A stretch of DNA of 64,000 nt from JABDQZ01 sp963801985 (GTDB lineage Bacteria > Pseudomonadota > Gammaproteobacteria > Chromatiales > Chromatiaceae), in NCBI GenBank assembly GCA_963801985.1, contig CAWDGV010000002.1, positions 1-64,000 of the forward strand. The letters are read 5' to 3'. Made by a program: the position numbers and the translations under genes. This document shows, piece by piece, positions 19,089 to 27,675 of this stretch. Numbering within the stretch: the stretch's first letter is position 1; every line of letters begins with the position of its first letter. The notes under the pieces are model-generated. The model saw only the letters and a list, made by a program, of their open reading frames with translations, did not search any database and was not told the DNA's origin.

Positions 19089-19525
19089 TCGCTTTTTACC
19101 TCCTCTACGGTCGTATCAATCACTTCGTAATCATGGGTAATTTCGGCAGCCTTGGACAGCATCAGCGAGGCTGAGCAGAATTTTTCAGCACTCAACTTGA
19201 CTGCACGGGACACAACTTTGTCCGTCAAACCCGGTCCGCTGACCTTGAAGTGAACGTGAATTTTGGTAAAAACCTTGGGATCCTTGTCCGCGCGTTCTGC
19301 CTCAATTTCAACTTCACAGGCCGCCAGTTCATGGCGCCCTCTCTTCAAAATGTGAACTACGTCAAACTCTGTACACCCACCAAGTCCCAATAACAACATT
19401 TCCATGGGACGAACTCCCATATCTCGTCCACCATATTCAGGTGCTCCGTCCATGACAATTGCGTGTCCACTGCCGGATTCTCCAACCATCATGGCGCCAT
19501 CAACCCATTTTACTCGTGCTTTCAT
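19085..19525 (-). CDS. OsmC-family protein
   Basis: The 146-residue product contains MEMLLLGLGGCTEFDVVHIL with the first reactive cysteine, and a second cysteine in the AEKFCSAS segment. These are the two-cysteine peroxidatic motifs of the OsmC/Ohr superfamily, which reduce organic hydroperoxides. It lies next to crp, as the OsmC-like gene does beside vfr in Pseudomonas. It is divergent from crp across about 100 nt. Confidence 0.88.
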   Translation of the reverse strand: MKARVKWVDGAMMVGESGSGHAIVMDGAPEYGGRDMGVRPMEMLLLGLGGCTEFDVVHILKRGRHELAACEVEIEAERADKDPKVFTKIHVHFKVSGPGLTDKVVSRAVKLSAEKFCSASLMLSKAAEITHDYEVIDTTVEEVKSE

Positions 19526-19629
19526 AAATAACTGTTCCGTAGAATTTTTTTGTAGCCTAGTATACTGTTGATAATAGCTTGCTAAACCCTGTAGTTAAAA
19601 ATAATAAAACGGAATCTGAATAAAAGGTT

Positions 19630-20283
19630 ATGTCAATCATTACACCACCACCGCCAGAGCCAGCTTACCTCAAACCCTTCCTGGCCCATTGTCATCGACG
19701 TAAATATCCACCACGAACCGAATTCATTCATCCCGGCGACCCTGCTGACAGCCTGTATTACCTGATCGATGGCACTGTCACGGTATTGATGGAAGACGAA
19801 GAGGGGCATGAGATCATACTGACGTACCTGAACAAGGGTGAATTTATTGGTGAAATGGGCCTGTTCATGGCACAGCCGCAACGAACGGTGATGGTGCGTT
19901 CACGCAGTGCCTGCGAACTGGCAGAAATTTCCTACGGCAAGCTGGATCATCTGTTCCAGACTGAGCTATTACCCTACATGAAAGACATTCTGTATGCGCT
20001 GGGCAAACAGCAAACCGAGCGGCTAATCAAAACCAGCCAGAAAGTTGGCCACCTGGCGTTTCTGGATGTTACCGGCCGCATTGCCGGCACCCTGCTGGAG
20101 TTAAGTAAACAACCTGATGCCATGACCCATCCGGATGGTATGCAGATAAAAATCACACGCCAGGAAATCGGTCGCATTGTCGGTTGCTCACGGGAAATGG
20201 CCGGTCGCGTTCTAAAGAACCTCGAAGAGCAGGGCCTGATTGACGTGCATGGAAAAACAATAGTTGTTTTCGGTACACGCTAA
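19630..20283 (+). CDS. crp: cAMP receptor protein CRP/Vfr
   Basis: The 217-residue product has a cyclic-nucleotide domain (GEFIGEMGLF and QRTVMVRSRSACELAEIS, the R-T/S pair that contacts cAMP phosphate) and a C-terminal helix-turn-helix (ITRQEIGRIVGCSREMAGRV). The segment KQPDAMTHPDGMQIKITRQE is nearly identical to E. coli CRP. It is a global transcription regulator that binds DNA as a cAMP-bound dimer. The N-terminal leader (SIITPPPPEPAYLKPFLAHC) differs from E. coli, as it does in other non-enteric homologues. Confidence 0.95.
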   Translation: MSIITPPPPEPAYLKPFLAHCHRRKYPPRTEFIHPGDPADSLYYLIDGTVTVLMEDEEGHEIILTYLNKGEFIGEMGLFMAQPQRTVMVRSRSACELAEISYGKLDHLFQTELLPYMKDILYALGKQQTERLIKTSQKVGHLAFLDVTGRIAGTLLELSKQPDAMTHPDGMQIKITRQEIGRIVGCSREMAGRVLKNLEEQGLIDVHGKTIVVFGTR

Positions 20284-20322
20284 CATTAGGATTCTATAAA
20301 AAATCGAAGGAACCGAGCCAAA

Positions 20323-20787
20323 ATGTCTGTGCATCCTTTCCCTGAAACAGAAAAACTGATTCGCTGTGATGTCATCAATCGCCATAACGAACTGACTGTA
20401 CGCCTGATTGAATTCAGTAACTTCAAACTCTGGGAGTACCTGATGACACACAAGCATGGTGCCAGAATCAAGAACCTCAGCCTGTGCCTGTGGATAGCCG
20501 AGGAAGAATACCGGGATCATGAAGGTGTCTATTCCCGTGCCGGGGATGCCGAACCGGTTAACCGCATCATTGTTGACCTGTATGATGAGGAGTACGGTTT
20601 CAGTAATGCCATCACCCGTTTTGTCCGCGCCTCTGAAACCGAACAGGTCACCGGTATTTTAAAGGCACATTTAGCCAAGCAGCTGGCCCAGCCGGATGAT
20701 TACGAGATCCAGGTATTTAAGGGTTTTAGCATCACCCAGAACAAGCCAACCCATACCCGTCCGATGATCATGGGCCTCGAGGAATAA
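20323..20787 (+). CDS. Conserved hypothetical protein downstream of crp
   Basis: I do not recognise the family of this 154-residue, soluble, acidic/mixed protein. It has no signal peptide, membrane segment or metal motif. Notable stretches are FKLWEYLMTHKHGARIKNLS and IIVDLYDEEYGFSNAITRFV. Codon use and a plausible ribosome site (AAGGA 12 nt before ATG 20323) support a real gene. It lies 40 nt after crp on the same strand and converges on trpC with 2 nt between stops. Confidence 0.75.
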   Translation: MSVHPFPETEKLIRCDVINRHNELTVRLIEFSNFKLWEYLMTHKHGARIKNLSLCLWIAEEEYRDHEGVYSRAGDAEPVNRIIVDLYDEEYGFSNAITRFVRASETEQVTGILKAHLAKQLAQPDDYEIQVFKGFSITQNKPTHTRPMIMGLEE

Positions 20788-20789
20788 TC

Positions 20790-21587
20790 TCAGGCAAATA
20801 ACTCGGCCAGCTTTTTACCCGGGTTTTCAGCACGCATAAAGGCCTCACCCACCAGGAAGGCATTAACCTGGTTATTCCGCATTAGCTGGACGTCTTCCCT
20901 GTTGTGGATACCGCTTTCTGTCACCACGATAGAAGTGGCAGGAATCTGCTCAAGCATGGCTAAAGTGGTCTGCAGACTGACATCAAAAGTCCTTAAATTG
21001 CGGTTATTGATTCCGATCAAACGGTTATTCAATTTTAAAGCGCGCTGCAGTTCTTCTTCGTCATGCACTTCGACCAGGACATCCATGCCCAGCTCATGGG
21101 CCAGTGAATTGAGTTCCTGCATCTGGGTATCTTCCAGGCAGGAGACAATCAGTAAAATACAGTCCGCGCCAATCACCCTGGCTTCGTATACCTGGTAAGG
21201 ATCGACAATAAAATCCTTGCGAATCACCGGCAGGCTACAGGCCGCACGCGCCTGTTTGAGGTATTCATCACTGCCCTGGAAAAAATCGATATCCGTTAAA
21301 ACCGACAGACAGGCTGCGCCGCCCGCCTGGTAACTGGCAGCGATTTCAGCTGGCACAAAAATCTCACGCAATACGCCTTTGGAAGGCGAAGCTTTTTTGA
21401 TTTCGGCAATCACGCCTGATTGCCCCTTGGCTATCCTGGCTGCAATGGCATCTGCAAAACCACGCGTTTCATCCGCCTGGGCCAGTTTCTCAAGCAGATC
21501 GTTCTGTGAAACTTTATGCTTGCAGGCCGTGATTTCCTCAAGTTTGCGCTGTATGATCTTTTTCAGAATATCTGGCGTATTTCCCAT
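20790..21587 (-). CDS. trpC: Indole-3-glycerol-phosphate synthase TrpC
   Basis: The 265-residue product shows the TIM-barrel motifs VIAEIKKASPSKGVLRE, SVLTDIDFFQGSDEYL, VIRKDFIVDPYQV, LIGINNRNL and TESGIHNREDV of monofunctional TrpC. It closes the indole ring in tryptophan synthesis. It is separated from trpD by two genes on the opposite strand, so it is not in a contiguous trpGDC operon here. Confidence 0.96.
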   Translation of the reverse strand: MGNTPDILKKIIQRKLEEITACKHKVSQNDLLEKLAQADETRGFADAIAARIAKGQSGVIAEIKKASPSKGVLREIFVPAEIAASYQAGGAACLSVLTDIDFFQGSDEYLKQARAACSLPVIRKDFIVDPYQVYEARVIGADCILLIVSCLEDTQMQELNSLAHELGMDVLVEVHDEEELQRALKLNNRLIGINNRNLRTFDVSLQTTLAMLEQIPATSIVVTESGIHNREDVQLMRNNQVNAFLVGEAFMRAENPGKKLAELFA

Positions 21588-21660
21588 TGTTTTTCCGGAA
21601 TAATATCAATGACCTGTAAGAAAGCGCGCAGATTATCACATATTAGGAACGAGACCTATC

Positions 21661-22035
21661 ATGACACCAGCAGAACATCACGTTGCCGTTTTAGGCGCCA
21701 CCCCCAAGCCCGGCCGCTACGCTAACCAGGTATTACAGCTGCTAAAAGAAATGGGTTACCAGACCACCCCGGTTCACCCCAAATTCAGCGAAATAGAAGG
21801 CCTGCCCGTCACCCAGAGTCTTGCTGAAATCCAGCAGGCCGTAGACACGCTGACGCTCTACGTGGGCCCCGCCCGCCTGATCAACATGATTGATGAAGTC
21901 GTTGCTTTGAAGCCCGGACGCGTTATTTTTAATCCCGGCACGGAATCCCGCGAACTTCAACAGGCTTTAAGCAATGCCTCGATCGAATGGTTTGAGGCCT
22001 GTACCCTGGTCATGTTGAAAACCGATACGTTCTGA
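21661..22035 (+). CDS. CoA-binding domain protein (YccU-like)
   Basis: The 124-residue Rossmann-fold product begins HVAVLGATPKPGRYANQVLQ and includes FNPGTESREL, typical of the single-domain CoA-binding family. Its biological role is unclear. The ATG at 21661 is followed directly by greB with a 2-nt gap, so the two form a pair. Confidence 0.85.
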   Translation: MTPAEHHVAVLGATPKPGRYANQVLQLLKEMGYQTTPVHPKFSEIEGLPVTQSLAEIQQAVDTLTLYVGPARLINMIDEVVALKPGRVIFNPGTESRELQQALSNASIEWFEACTLVMLKTDTF

Positions 22036-22037
22036 CA

Positions 22038-22541
22038 ATGGGACGCTACCGACCACCGGCTCAACCCAAATCACCCTACATAACCCGCGAAGGTTACGAC
22101 CAGCTGGCAACTGAGCAACAGAATCTCTGGAAGCAACGGCGGGAAGTCGTCAAGGCTCTTACCGCAGCTGCGGCTGAAGGCGATCGTTCGGAAAATGCCG
22201 AATACATCTACCGCAAAAAACAATTGCGTGAAATGGACCGGCGCATCCGTTACCTGCAAAAACGCCTGCCTGAGCTTAAGATCGTTAATTCCACCCCCAG
22301 TAATCCCGAGCAGGTTTTTTTTGGTGCTTGGGTCACCCTGGAAGATAATGGCGGCTGTGAGATCTGTTACCGGATTGTAGGACCGGATGAGTTCAATCCG
22401 GAAACCAACTGCATCAGCATGGATTCACCGGTAGCCCGGGCCTTAATGAAAAAAACTATCGACGACGAAATTATCGTCAATACACCCAAAGGCGAACTGA
22501 GCTACGTGATCATTGAAGTCAATTATCAAAGCTCTGACTAA
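22038..22541 (+). CDS. greB: Transcription elongation factor GreB
   Basis: The 167-residue product has the N-terminal coiled-coil hairpin with the acidic tip (AAAEGDRSENAEYIYRKKQL) and the C-terminal FKBP-like domain (CISMDSPVARALMKKTIDDE). GreB rescues backtracked RNA polymerase by stimulating transcript cleavage. The R-K-K-Q-L-R-E-M-D-R-R stretch favours GreB over GreA. Its 3' end overlaps the 3' end of convergent trpD by 23 nt. Confidence 0.93.
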   Translation: MGRYRPPAQPKSPYITREGYDQLATEQQNLWKQRREVVKALTAAAAEGDRSENAEYIYRKKQLREMDRRIRYLQKRLPELKIVNSTPSNPEQVFFGAWVTLEDNGGCEICYRIVGPDEFNPETNCISMDSPVARALMKKTIDDEIIVNTPKGELSYVIIEVNYQSSD

Positions 22542-23541
22542 GAATAACCAGCTTGTCCAGACGGTTACGTGCTTCTCCACTACTGATGACTTCAGCTGCC
22601 TTCTCAACACCCTGCTTTAAGGATTGCGTCACGCCAGATGCATAAATTGCTGCCCCGGCATTCAAGGTCACGATATCCCGTGCCGGGCCCGGCTGATCCT
22701 CCAGCAGGTGGCGTATGATTTCCAGGCTGTGCTCAGCGCCATCAGCCTTGATCTCACTGATAGGTGTACGCTTCATGCCAAAATCTTCCGGCTGAATGCT
22801 GTAACGCCTTATCAGGCCACCTTTCAGTTCAGCCACTTCGGTTTTATCGCCAATACTGATTTCATCCAGACCATCACGGGCATGCACAACCAGGACATGA
22901 CGACTGCCAAGCTTTTGCAAAACGCTCGCCATCGGCTCAAGCAACTCGTCGCTGAAAACACCCAGTACCTGGTTAGGCGCAGATGCGGGGTTGGTTAATG
23001 GACCCAGTACATTAAAAATTGTTCTGGCAGCCATTTCCTTGCGTGGCCCAATAGCATGTTTCATTGCACCATGGTGTGCCGGGGCAAACATGAAGCCCAC
23101 ACCAACCTCATTAATACATTGGACGACCTGATCAGGCGTCAGATCGAGTCTGACACCCGCAGCTTCCAGGACATCAGCCGATCCGGATTTGGAGGAAATT
23201 GAACGGTTACCATGCTTGGCCACTTTAGCCCCGGCAGCCGCCACCACAAAAGCAGATGCAGTTGAGATATTAAAAGTCCCGGATGCATCTCCACCGGTAC
23301 CGCAGGTATCAACAAGGAATTCCTTGTCGACTGAAACAGCCGCAGCCAGATCACGCATTACAGAGGCTGCAGCGGCAATTTCACTGACCGTTTCACCTTT
23401 CATTCTTAAACCAATCAGGAAGCCACCAATTTGTGCGTCAGTTGCACCACCAGTCATGATGGTTCGCATCACCGACTGCATTTCATCTTCTGTCAGGTCA
23501 TGTTTTTGCAGAACTGCGTTGATTGCCTGTGTCAGTTCCAT
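22519..23541 (-). CDS. trpD: Anthranilate phosphoribosyltransferase TrpD
   Basis: The 340-residue product has VDTCGTGGDASGTFNISTAS (phosphoribosyl-pyrophosphate loop) and KHGNRSISSKSGSADVLEA. It transfers phosphoribose to anthranilate. Length is standard. It lies 153 nt downstream of trpG, with a palindromic repeat element in between, and converges on greB. Confidence 0.96.
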   Translation of the reverse strand: MELTQAINAVLQKHDLTEDEMQSVMRTIMTGGATDAQIGGFLIGLRMKGETVSEIAAAASVMRDLAAAVSVDKEFLVDTCGTGGDASGTFNISTASAFVVAAAGAKVAKHGNRSISSKSGSADVLEAAGVRLDLTPDQVVQCINEVGVGFMFAPAHHGAMKHAIGPRKEMAARTIFNVLGPLTNPASAPNQVLGVFSDELLEPMASVLQKLGSRHVLVVHARDGLDEISIGDKTEVAELKGGLIRRYSIQPEDFGMKRTPISEIKADGAEHSLEIIRHLLEDQPGPARDIVTLNAGAAIYASGVTQSLKQGVEKAAEVISSGEARNRLDKLVILSQSFDN

Positions 23542-23580
23542 AGTTTCCTCTTCATATTTAAATGTAATTTTCTTGATAAC

Positions 23581-23680
23581 GGGTTTTCCAGCATCCCTGC
23601 ATGAAGTGTCGGCAGCAGGGAGGCTGCCGTCAAGCCCCCAAGGATGGGTTCACGGCGTCTTCATCGAGGGGTGCTGGGAA
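23581..23680 (-). repeat. Two-hairpin palindromic element, copy A (trpG-trpD spacer)
   Basis: The ends are imperfect inverted repeats: CCAGCATCCCTGCATGAAG at the left and, at the right, the reverse complement of CCAGCACCCCTCGATGAAG. Inside are GGCAGC-AGGGAG-GCTGCC and CCC-AAGGAT-GGG hairpins. The inner part aligns with copy B at 38011-38101 (GACGCnGTRAACCCRTCC in common). Confidence 0.75.
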
Positions 23681-23694
23681 TCACGAAATTATAT

Positions 23695-24282
23695 TCAGGC
23701 TTTATCAAGAAAATTCTTCAGCATCTGATGCCCATATTCCGTCAAAATCGATTCCGGATGAAACTGCACACCCTGCACATCGAATTCCTTATGCCGCACA
23801 CCCATAATTTCATCAACCTGGCCATCGTCATCGGTAGTCCATGCGGTAATTTCCAGGCAATCTGGTAACGACTGCTTTTCGATCACCAGTGAATGGTAAC
23901 GCGTTGCCTGGAAAGGATTTGCCAGACCGCTGAATACACCGGTATCTGCATGAGAAATAGGCGATGTCTTACCATGCATAACATGATTGGCATGGATAAT
24001 CTTTCCGCCAAATGCCTGCCCGATTGACTGGTGCCCCAGGCACACGCCCAACACCGGAATCTTGCCGGCAAAAGCCAGGATGGCATCGACCGAAACACCG
24101 GCCTCCAGTGGCGTACAGGGCCCGGGTGAAATCACCAGGTGATCCGGAGCTAACTGCTTAATACCGGCAACATCAATTTCGTCATTACGGACCACTTTGA
24201 CGTCAGCCCGCAGCTCACCAAAATATTGCACCAGGTTATAGGTAAAGGAGTCGTAGTTATCAATCATTAACAGCATGATCAA
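23695..24282 (-). CDS. trpG: Anthranilate synthase component II (glutamine amidotransferase) TrpG
   Basis: The 195-residue product has the class I amidotransferase nucleophile segment VLGVCLGHQSIGQAFGG and the VQFHPESILTEYG His-Glu dyad. It supplies ammonia from glutamine to TrpE. In many gammaproteobacteria one such protein also serves PabB (folate), so dual use is possible. Its start overlaps the trpE stop by 4 nt. Confidence 0.95.
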   Translation of the reverse strand: MIMLLMIDNYDSFTYNLVQYFGELRADVKVVRNDEIDVAGIKQLAPDHLVISPGPCTPLEAGVSVDAILAFAGKIPVLGVCLGHQSIGQAFGGKIIHANHVMHGKTSPISHADTGVFSGLANPFQATRYHSLVIEKQSLPDCLEITAWTTDDDGQVDEIMGVRHKEFDVQGVQFHPESILTEYGHQMLKNFLDKA

Positions 24283-25772
24283 ATCTCCTCACAGCCATGG
24301 CTGGACAAGCCGGCTTCAGCAAGAGCCACTGCACGAAATACCGCGCGACTCTTGTTCATGGTTTCCTTCCATTCAAGATCAGGAATGGAATCAGCCACAA
24401 TCCCTGCTCCCGCCTGCATGTGTAAAGTGCCATCCTTGATAACCGCTGTGCGAATAGCAATCGCCGTATCCATATTCCCAGACCAGGAAAGGTAACCAAC
24501 CGCACCCGAATAAACGCCTCGTTTGACCGGTTCAAGCTCGTCAATAATTTCCATTGCCCGAATCTTTGGTGCCCCGGAAACGGTACCGGCCGGGAATGTT
24601 GCCCTTAACACATCCATTGCTGTCAGGCCCTCTCGCAACTTGCCAACCACGTTCGAAACAATATGCATGACATGCGAATAGCGCTCGACAATCATCTTAT
24701 CTGTCAGTTTGACACTGCCTATCTCGGCCACGCGGCCGGCATCATTTCGCCCAAGATCAATCAACATCAAGTGCTCTGCCAGCTCTTTTGGATCCGCCAG
24801 CAGTTCAGCTTCCATCGCCTGGTCCTCTGCTTCGCTGTAACCGCGTCGACGGGTCCCGGCAATCGGCCTGACCGTCACGATTTCATCTTCAAGACGAACC
24901 AGGATTTCCGGTGAGGAACCGACAATCTGAAAGTCATCGAGATCCAGGAAATACATGTAGGGAGAAGGATTTAATCCCCGCAAGGCGCGATACAAGTCCA
25001 GCGGCCTGGAACTGAAAGGAATTGAGAGTCGCTGCGAAAGCACGACCTGCATACAATCACCATCCAGGATATATTCCTTGATACGCTCAACAGCCTGCTT
25101 GAAACCCGTCTCGGTAAACCCGGAAACAAAGTCTGCCTCATCAACAAGCCGGCACTCCACCTGTTCCGGTCGTTTTATTGGCTGCGACATTTTATCGATA
25201 ATGTCATTCAGTCTGTTCTGACTGGACTCCAACGTGTCGCCACGTCCGGGCTCGGCATGCACAACCACAAACATACGGCCACTGAGGTTATCGAAAACAA
25301 CAACCTCGTCTGAAATCATTAACAGTATATCGGGGTTGTCTATATGATCGGGATTCGGACAATTCGCCAGCTTGGGTTCGATATACCGAATGGTGTCGTA
25401 ACCAAAATACCCCACCAGGCCACCATAAAAGCGGGGCATTCCTTCTATTTCCGCCACATTAAAGCTTTTTTGCAGGGATTCTATGTAAGACAGAGGATCG
25501 CTAACAACTTCTGTCGATATCAACTCGCCATTTTCTTCAGTGGCAACAGTATTCCCTGATATTTTGATAATTTTGGCTGCTGGCAGTCCAATTATGGAGT
25601 AACGACCCCATTTTTCACCACCCTGGACGGATTCAAACAGGTAGGAATATGGCCCTTCAGCCAATTTCAGATAGACGCTTAATGGCGTTTCAAGGTCAGC
25701 CAATACGTCACAGACAACCGGTATCCGGTTATGTCCCTCTGCAACCAATGCCTTGAATTGTTCAGAATTCAC
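24279..25772 (-). CDS. trpE: Anthranilate synthase component I TrpE
   Basis: The 497-residue product contains YLFESVQGGEKWGRYSIIG (the tryptophan-inhibition region), GDCMQVVLSQR, RPIAGTRRRGYS and FPAGTVSGAPKIRAMEIIDE. It makes anthranilate from chorismate. It starts at GTG 25772 with GGAGAAG 7 nt upstream. It is translationally coupled to trpG. Confidence 0.96.
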   Translation of the reverse strand: MNSEQFKALVAEGHNRIPVVCDVLADLETPLSVYLKLAEGPYSYLFESVQGGEKWGRYSIIGLPAAKIIKISGNTVATEENGELISTEVVSDPLSYIESLQKSFNVAEIEGMPRFYGGLVGYFGYDTIRYIEPKLANCPNPDHIDNPDILLMISDEVVVFDNLSGRMFVVVHAEPGRGDTLESSQNRLNDIIDKMSQPIKRPEQVECRLVDEADFVSGFTETGFKQAVERIKEYILDGDCMQVVLSQRLSIPFSSRPLDLYRALRGLNPSPYMYFLDLDDFQIVGSSPEILVRLEDEIVTVRPIAGTRRRGYSEAEDQAMEAELLADPKELAEHLMLIDLGRNDAGRVAEIGSVKLTDKMIVERYSHVMHIVSNVVGKLREGLTAMDVLRATFPAGTVSGAPKIRAMEIIDELEPVKRGVYSGAVGYLSWSGNMDTAIAIRTAVIKDGTLHMQAGAGIVADSIPDLEWKETMNKSRAVFRAVALAEAGLSSHGCEEI

Positions 25773-26113
25773 TTAACTTCTCCACAAAAATAAAAATCAC
25801 AGCTAATGCTTACCCAGACTGGATAGGCCATCGGAAGCCAATGATTTTTTCGGCATTGTGAAGATACTCGTTCATGCTGAAAGCTTAACCCGTTAAAAAA
25901 ATTTATGGAATGCCATTTTCATAAAAAATACGTGATCTCACTCTATCTCGGGCATAAATGCAGAGTTTTTAGCCAAACACCTGAAACCACAGACGATGAA
26001 TAATCGCCACATTGACAGATATAAGAATTTTCTTATATACTTATCAATAATTTTCATGGCATGTGCCTTACCCAGCCACAGAAATTATGGCCAAGGGAGC
26101 AAAGGAGAATCAG
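25773..26113. other. Spacer between trpE and the divergent small exported protein
   Basis: This AT-rich stretch holds the promoters of trpE (leftward) and the gene at 26114 (rightward). Reading leftward, a 21-codon frame starts at ATG 25875 and stops at 25810, 38 nt before trpE, but it has a single Trp codon and no obvious attenuator hairpin. I see no other feature. Confidence 0.4.
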
Positions 26114-26488
26114 ATGAAAACATTGATTACTATTTTCCTACTGCTGATTTCAGCACAGGCATCGGCCTATATGATAGACGACTATCAGCGCTACCAGGTG
26201 GCAAACGCCCGCTTCCAGCAACTGGTTACTGAACTGGCAAGCCAGAGCGATGCCGCCGAACTGACCCTGAACCTGGCTTATCGGAAAACTACCCGCAGCA
26301 ACAATCTTATTTACATAACCCGGCTGACTCGAGGCTATGATGGCAACCGCGTGTACCAACATGGCTACCAGTACGTTTGTCGGCAGATGAAACGACATAA
26401 GCATAATGCTACCGCCCGTTTTTCCGGCTGCAGTGAAATCAACTACGTCATGGATTACCGTCGAAACATAAAAAAAGCGCTCTTGTGA
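26114..26488 (+). CDS. Small exported protein of unknown function
   Basis: The ATG at 26114 is preceded by AAAGGAGAA, a strong ribosome site, and gives a 124-residue protein with a clear signal peptide (LITIFLLLISAQASAY). Earlier in-frame ATGs lack a site. The mature part is basic, with two cysteines (QYVCRQM and FSGCSEIN) that could form a disulfide, and a YRKTTRSNNLIYITRLTRGY stretch. I do not recognise the family. The last codons form half of the terminator stem at 26471-26498. Confidence 0.75.
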   Translation: MKTLITIFLLLISAQASAYMIDDYQRYQVANARFQQLVTELASQSDAAELTLNLAYRKTTRSNNLIYITRLTRGYDGNRVYQHGYQYVCRQMKRHKHNATARFSGCSEINYVMDYRRNIKKALL

Positions 26489-26498
26489 GCGCTTTTTT
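26471..26498 (+). terminator. Intrinsic terminator overlapping the gene end
   Basis: AAAAAAGCGCTC-TTGT-GAGCGCTTTTTT is a perfect 12-bp stem with a T tract. The stop codon TGA (26486-26488) lies inside it. The A tract on the other side makes it potentially bidirectional, but the gene at 26524 converges from the other side, so both could use it. Confidence 0.9.
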
Positions 26499-26523
26499 AA
26501 AAACCAGGATTCAGCTGTGCCCG

Positions 26524-26937
26524 CTATAAGTCAAGGCCACCATTACCCACCGCAAAATCCCTGCGAGCCGCCACAATCGAGACAGTAAACCCGGCAATGA
26601 CATCCAGCAACGACATCAGTCCAATGATAAAGAAGGTTGAGGTACCGCAATCCTTAATTACCAGGAATTCAACCAGGAAGATGATAAAAACAACCATCGA
26701 CAGGGTGTGATCAATTACCGATGTCACGCCCGTTCGTGTTGACTTGAAAATTTCAATATACAGCGTCAGGACACCCAGGACGATATACAGGTCACTGACG
26801 GTAAAATTCCATTGTGCCTCTGAAATCAGGTTAACCGTGTACACATTGGAAACCAGTGTGGCGTTAATATTCCCAAACAGCATTGAGAGGTTGTACGCGA
26901 TCAGTAAAAAAACAAACAGTGGAATTGCACGAAACAT
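26524..26937 (-). CDS. Inner-membrane protein of unknown function, four TM segments
   Basis: The 137-residue product has about four hydrophobic segments: AIPLFVFLLIAYNLSMLFG, DLYIVLGVLTLYIEIF, TLSMVVFIIFLVEFLVI and TFFIIGLMSLLDVIAGFTV. The single cysteine and the R-R-D tail suggest a cytoplasmic C-terminus. It sits between gph (upstream on the same strand, 66 nt) and the terminator. No family was recognised. Confidence 0.75.
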   Translation of the reverse strand: MFRAIPLFVFLLIAYNLSMLFGNINATLVSNVYTVNLISEAQWNFTVSDLYIVLGVLTLYIEIFKSTRTGVTSVIDHTLSMVVFIIFLVEFLVIKDCGTSTFFIIGLMSLLDVIAGFTVSIVAARRDFAVGNGGLDL

Positions 26938-27003
26938 AATTTTAAAAACCTATCTTGTTCAGAAAGCCTGGATTTCGGCCATCAGCATACGGAAATGACG
27001 ATT

Positions 27004-27672
27004 TCACAGAATGTTTTTTAACTCGGCCATGGAATCGATAACCAGGTCAGGGTTGTACTGACGAATATCTTCACCATGGTTATAGCCATAGCTCATACAG
27101 ATAATCTGAAAGCCGGCTGCCCTGGCAGCTTTTACATCACTTTGAGAGTCACCCAGCATAAGAGATTCTTCGGCAGTGACACCCAGTTTTTCAGCGGCAT
27201 GCAACAGCGGCAAAGGATCCGGCTTTTTGACGGGCAGCGTATCTCCGGAAACGACAATACCAAATGCACTACGCACACCCAGCTGCTCAAGAATTGGCAG
27301 GGTAAACTGCTCGGCCTTGTTGGTCACACAGCCAAGCTTGTAACCAGCCGACTGCATATAGGCCAAACCTTCTTCCACACCGGGGTACAACTTGGTGCGT
27401 TTACAGGTATTTTCTGCATACAAATCAAGAAAAACCGGATAGGCCTGATTGAAAGACGCCTCATCCGGCTCACCATCGAGTTGACCGACCAGGGCACGAC
27501 GCACCAGGCGCTCTACACCGTTACCCACCCAGTCACGCACCCTGGTTTCGCCATGAGGCTGTCTGCCAATGGCCAGCATCATCTCGTCAACACAATAGGC
27601 AAGGTCAGGCACGCTGTCGACCAGCGTGCCATCGACATCAATCAGCACCATTGCAGGCTTTTTGATCATCAA
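27004..27672 (-). CDS. gph: Phosphoglycolate phosphatase Gph
   Basis: The 222-residue HAD hydrolase has motif I VLIDVDGTLVDSVPDLA, motif II/III CVTNKAEQF and KKPDPLPLLHA, and motif IV MLGDSQSDVKAARAAG. The rpe-gph-trpE neighbourhood, known in Pseudomonas, supports Gph over other HAD enzymes. It removes 2-phosphoglycolate. It lies 3 nt after rpe. Confidence 0.92.
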   Translation of the reverse strand: MMIKKPAMVLIDVDGTLVDSVPDLAYCVDEMMLAIGRQPHGETRVRDWVGNGVERLVRRALVGQLDGEPDEASFNQAYPVFLDLYAENTCKRTKLYPGVEEGLAYMQSAGYKLGCVTNKAEQFTLPILEQLGVRSAFGIVVSGDTLPVKKPDPLPLLHAAEKLGVTAEESLMLGDSQSDVKAARAAGFQIICMSYGYNHGEDIRQYNPDLVIDSMAELKNIL

Positions 27673-27675
27673 TTC

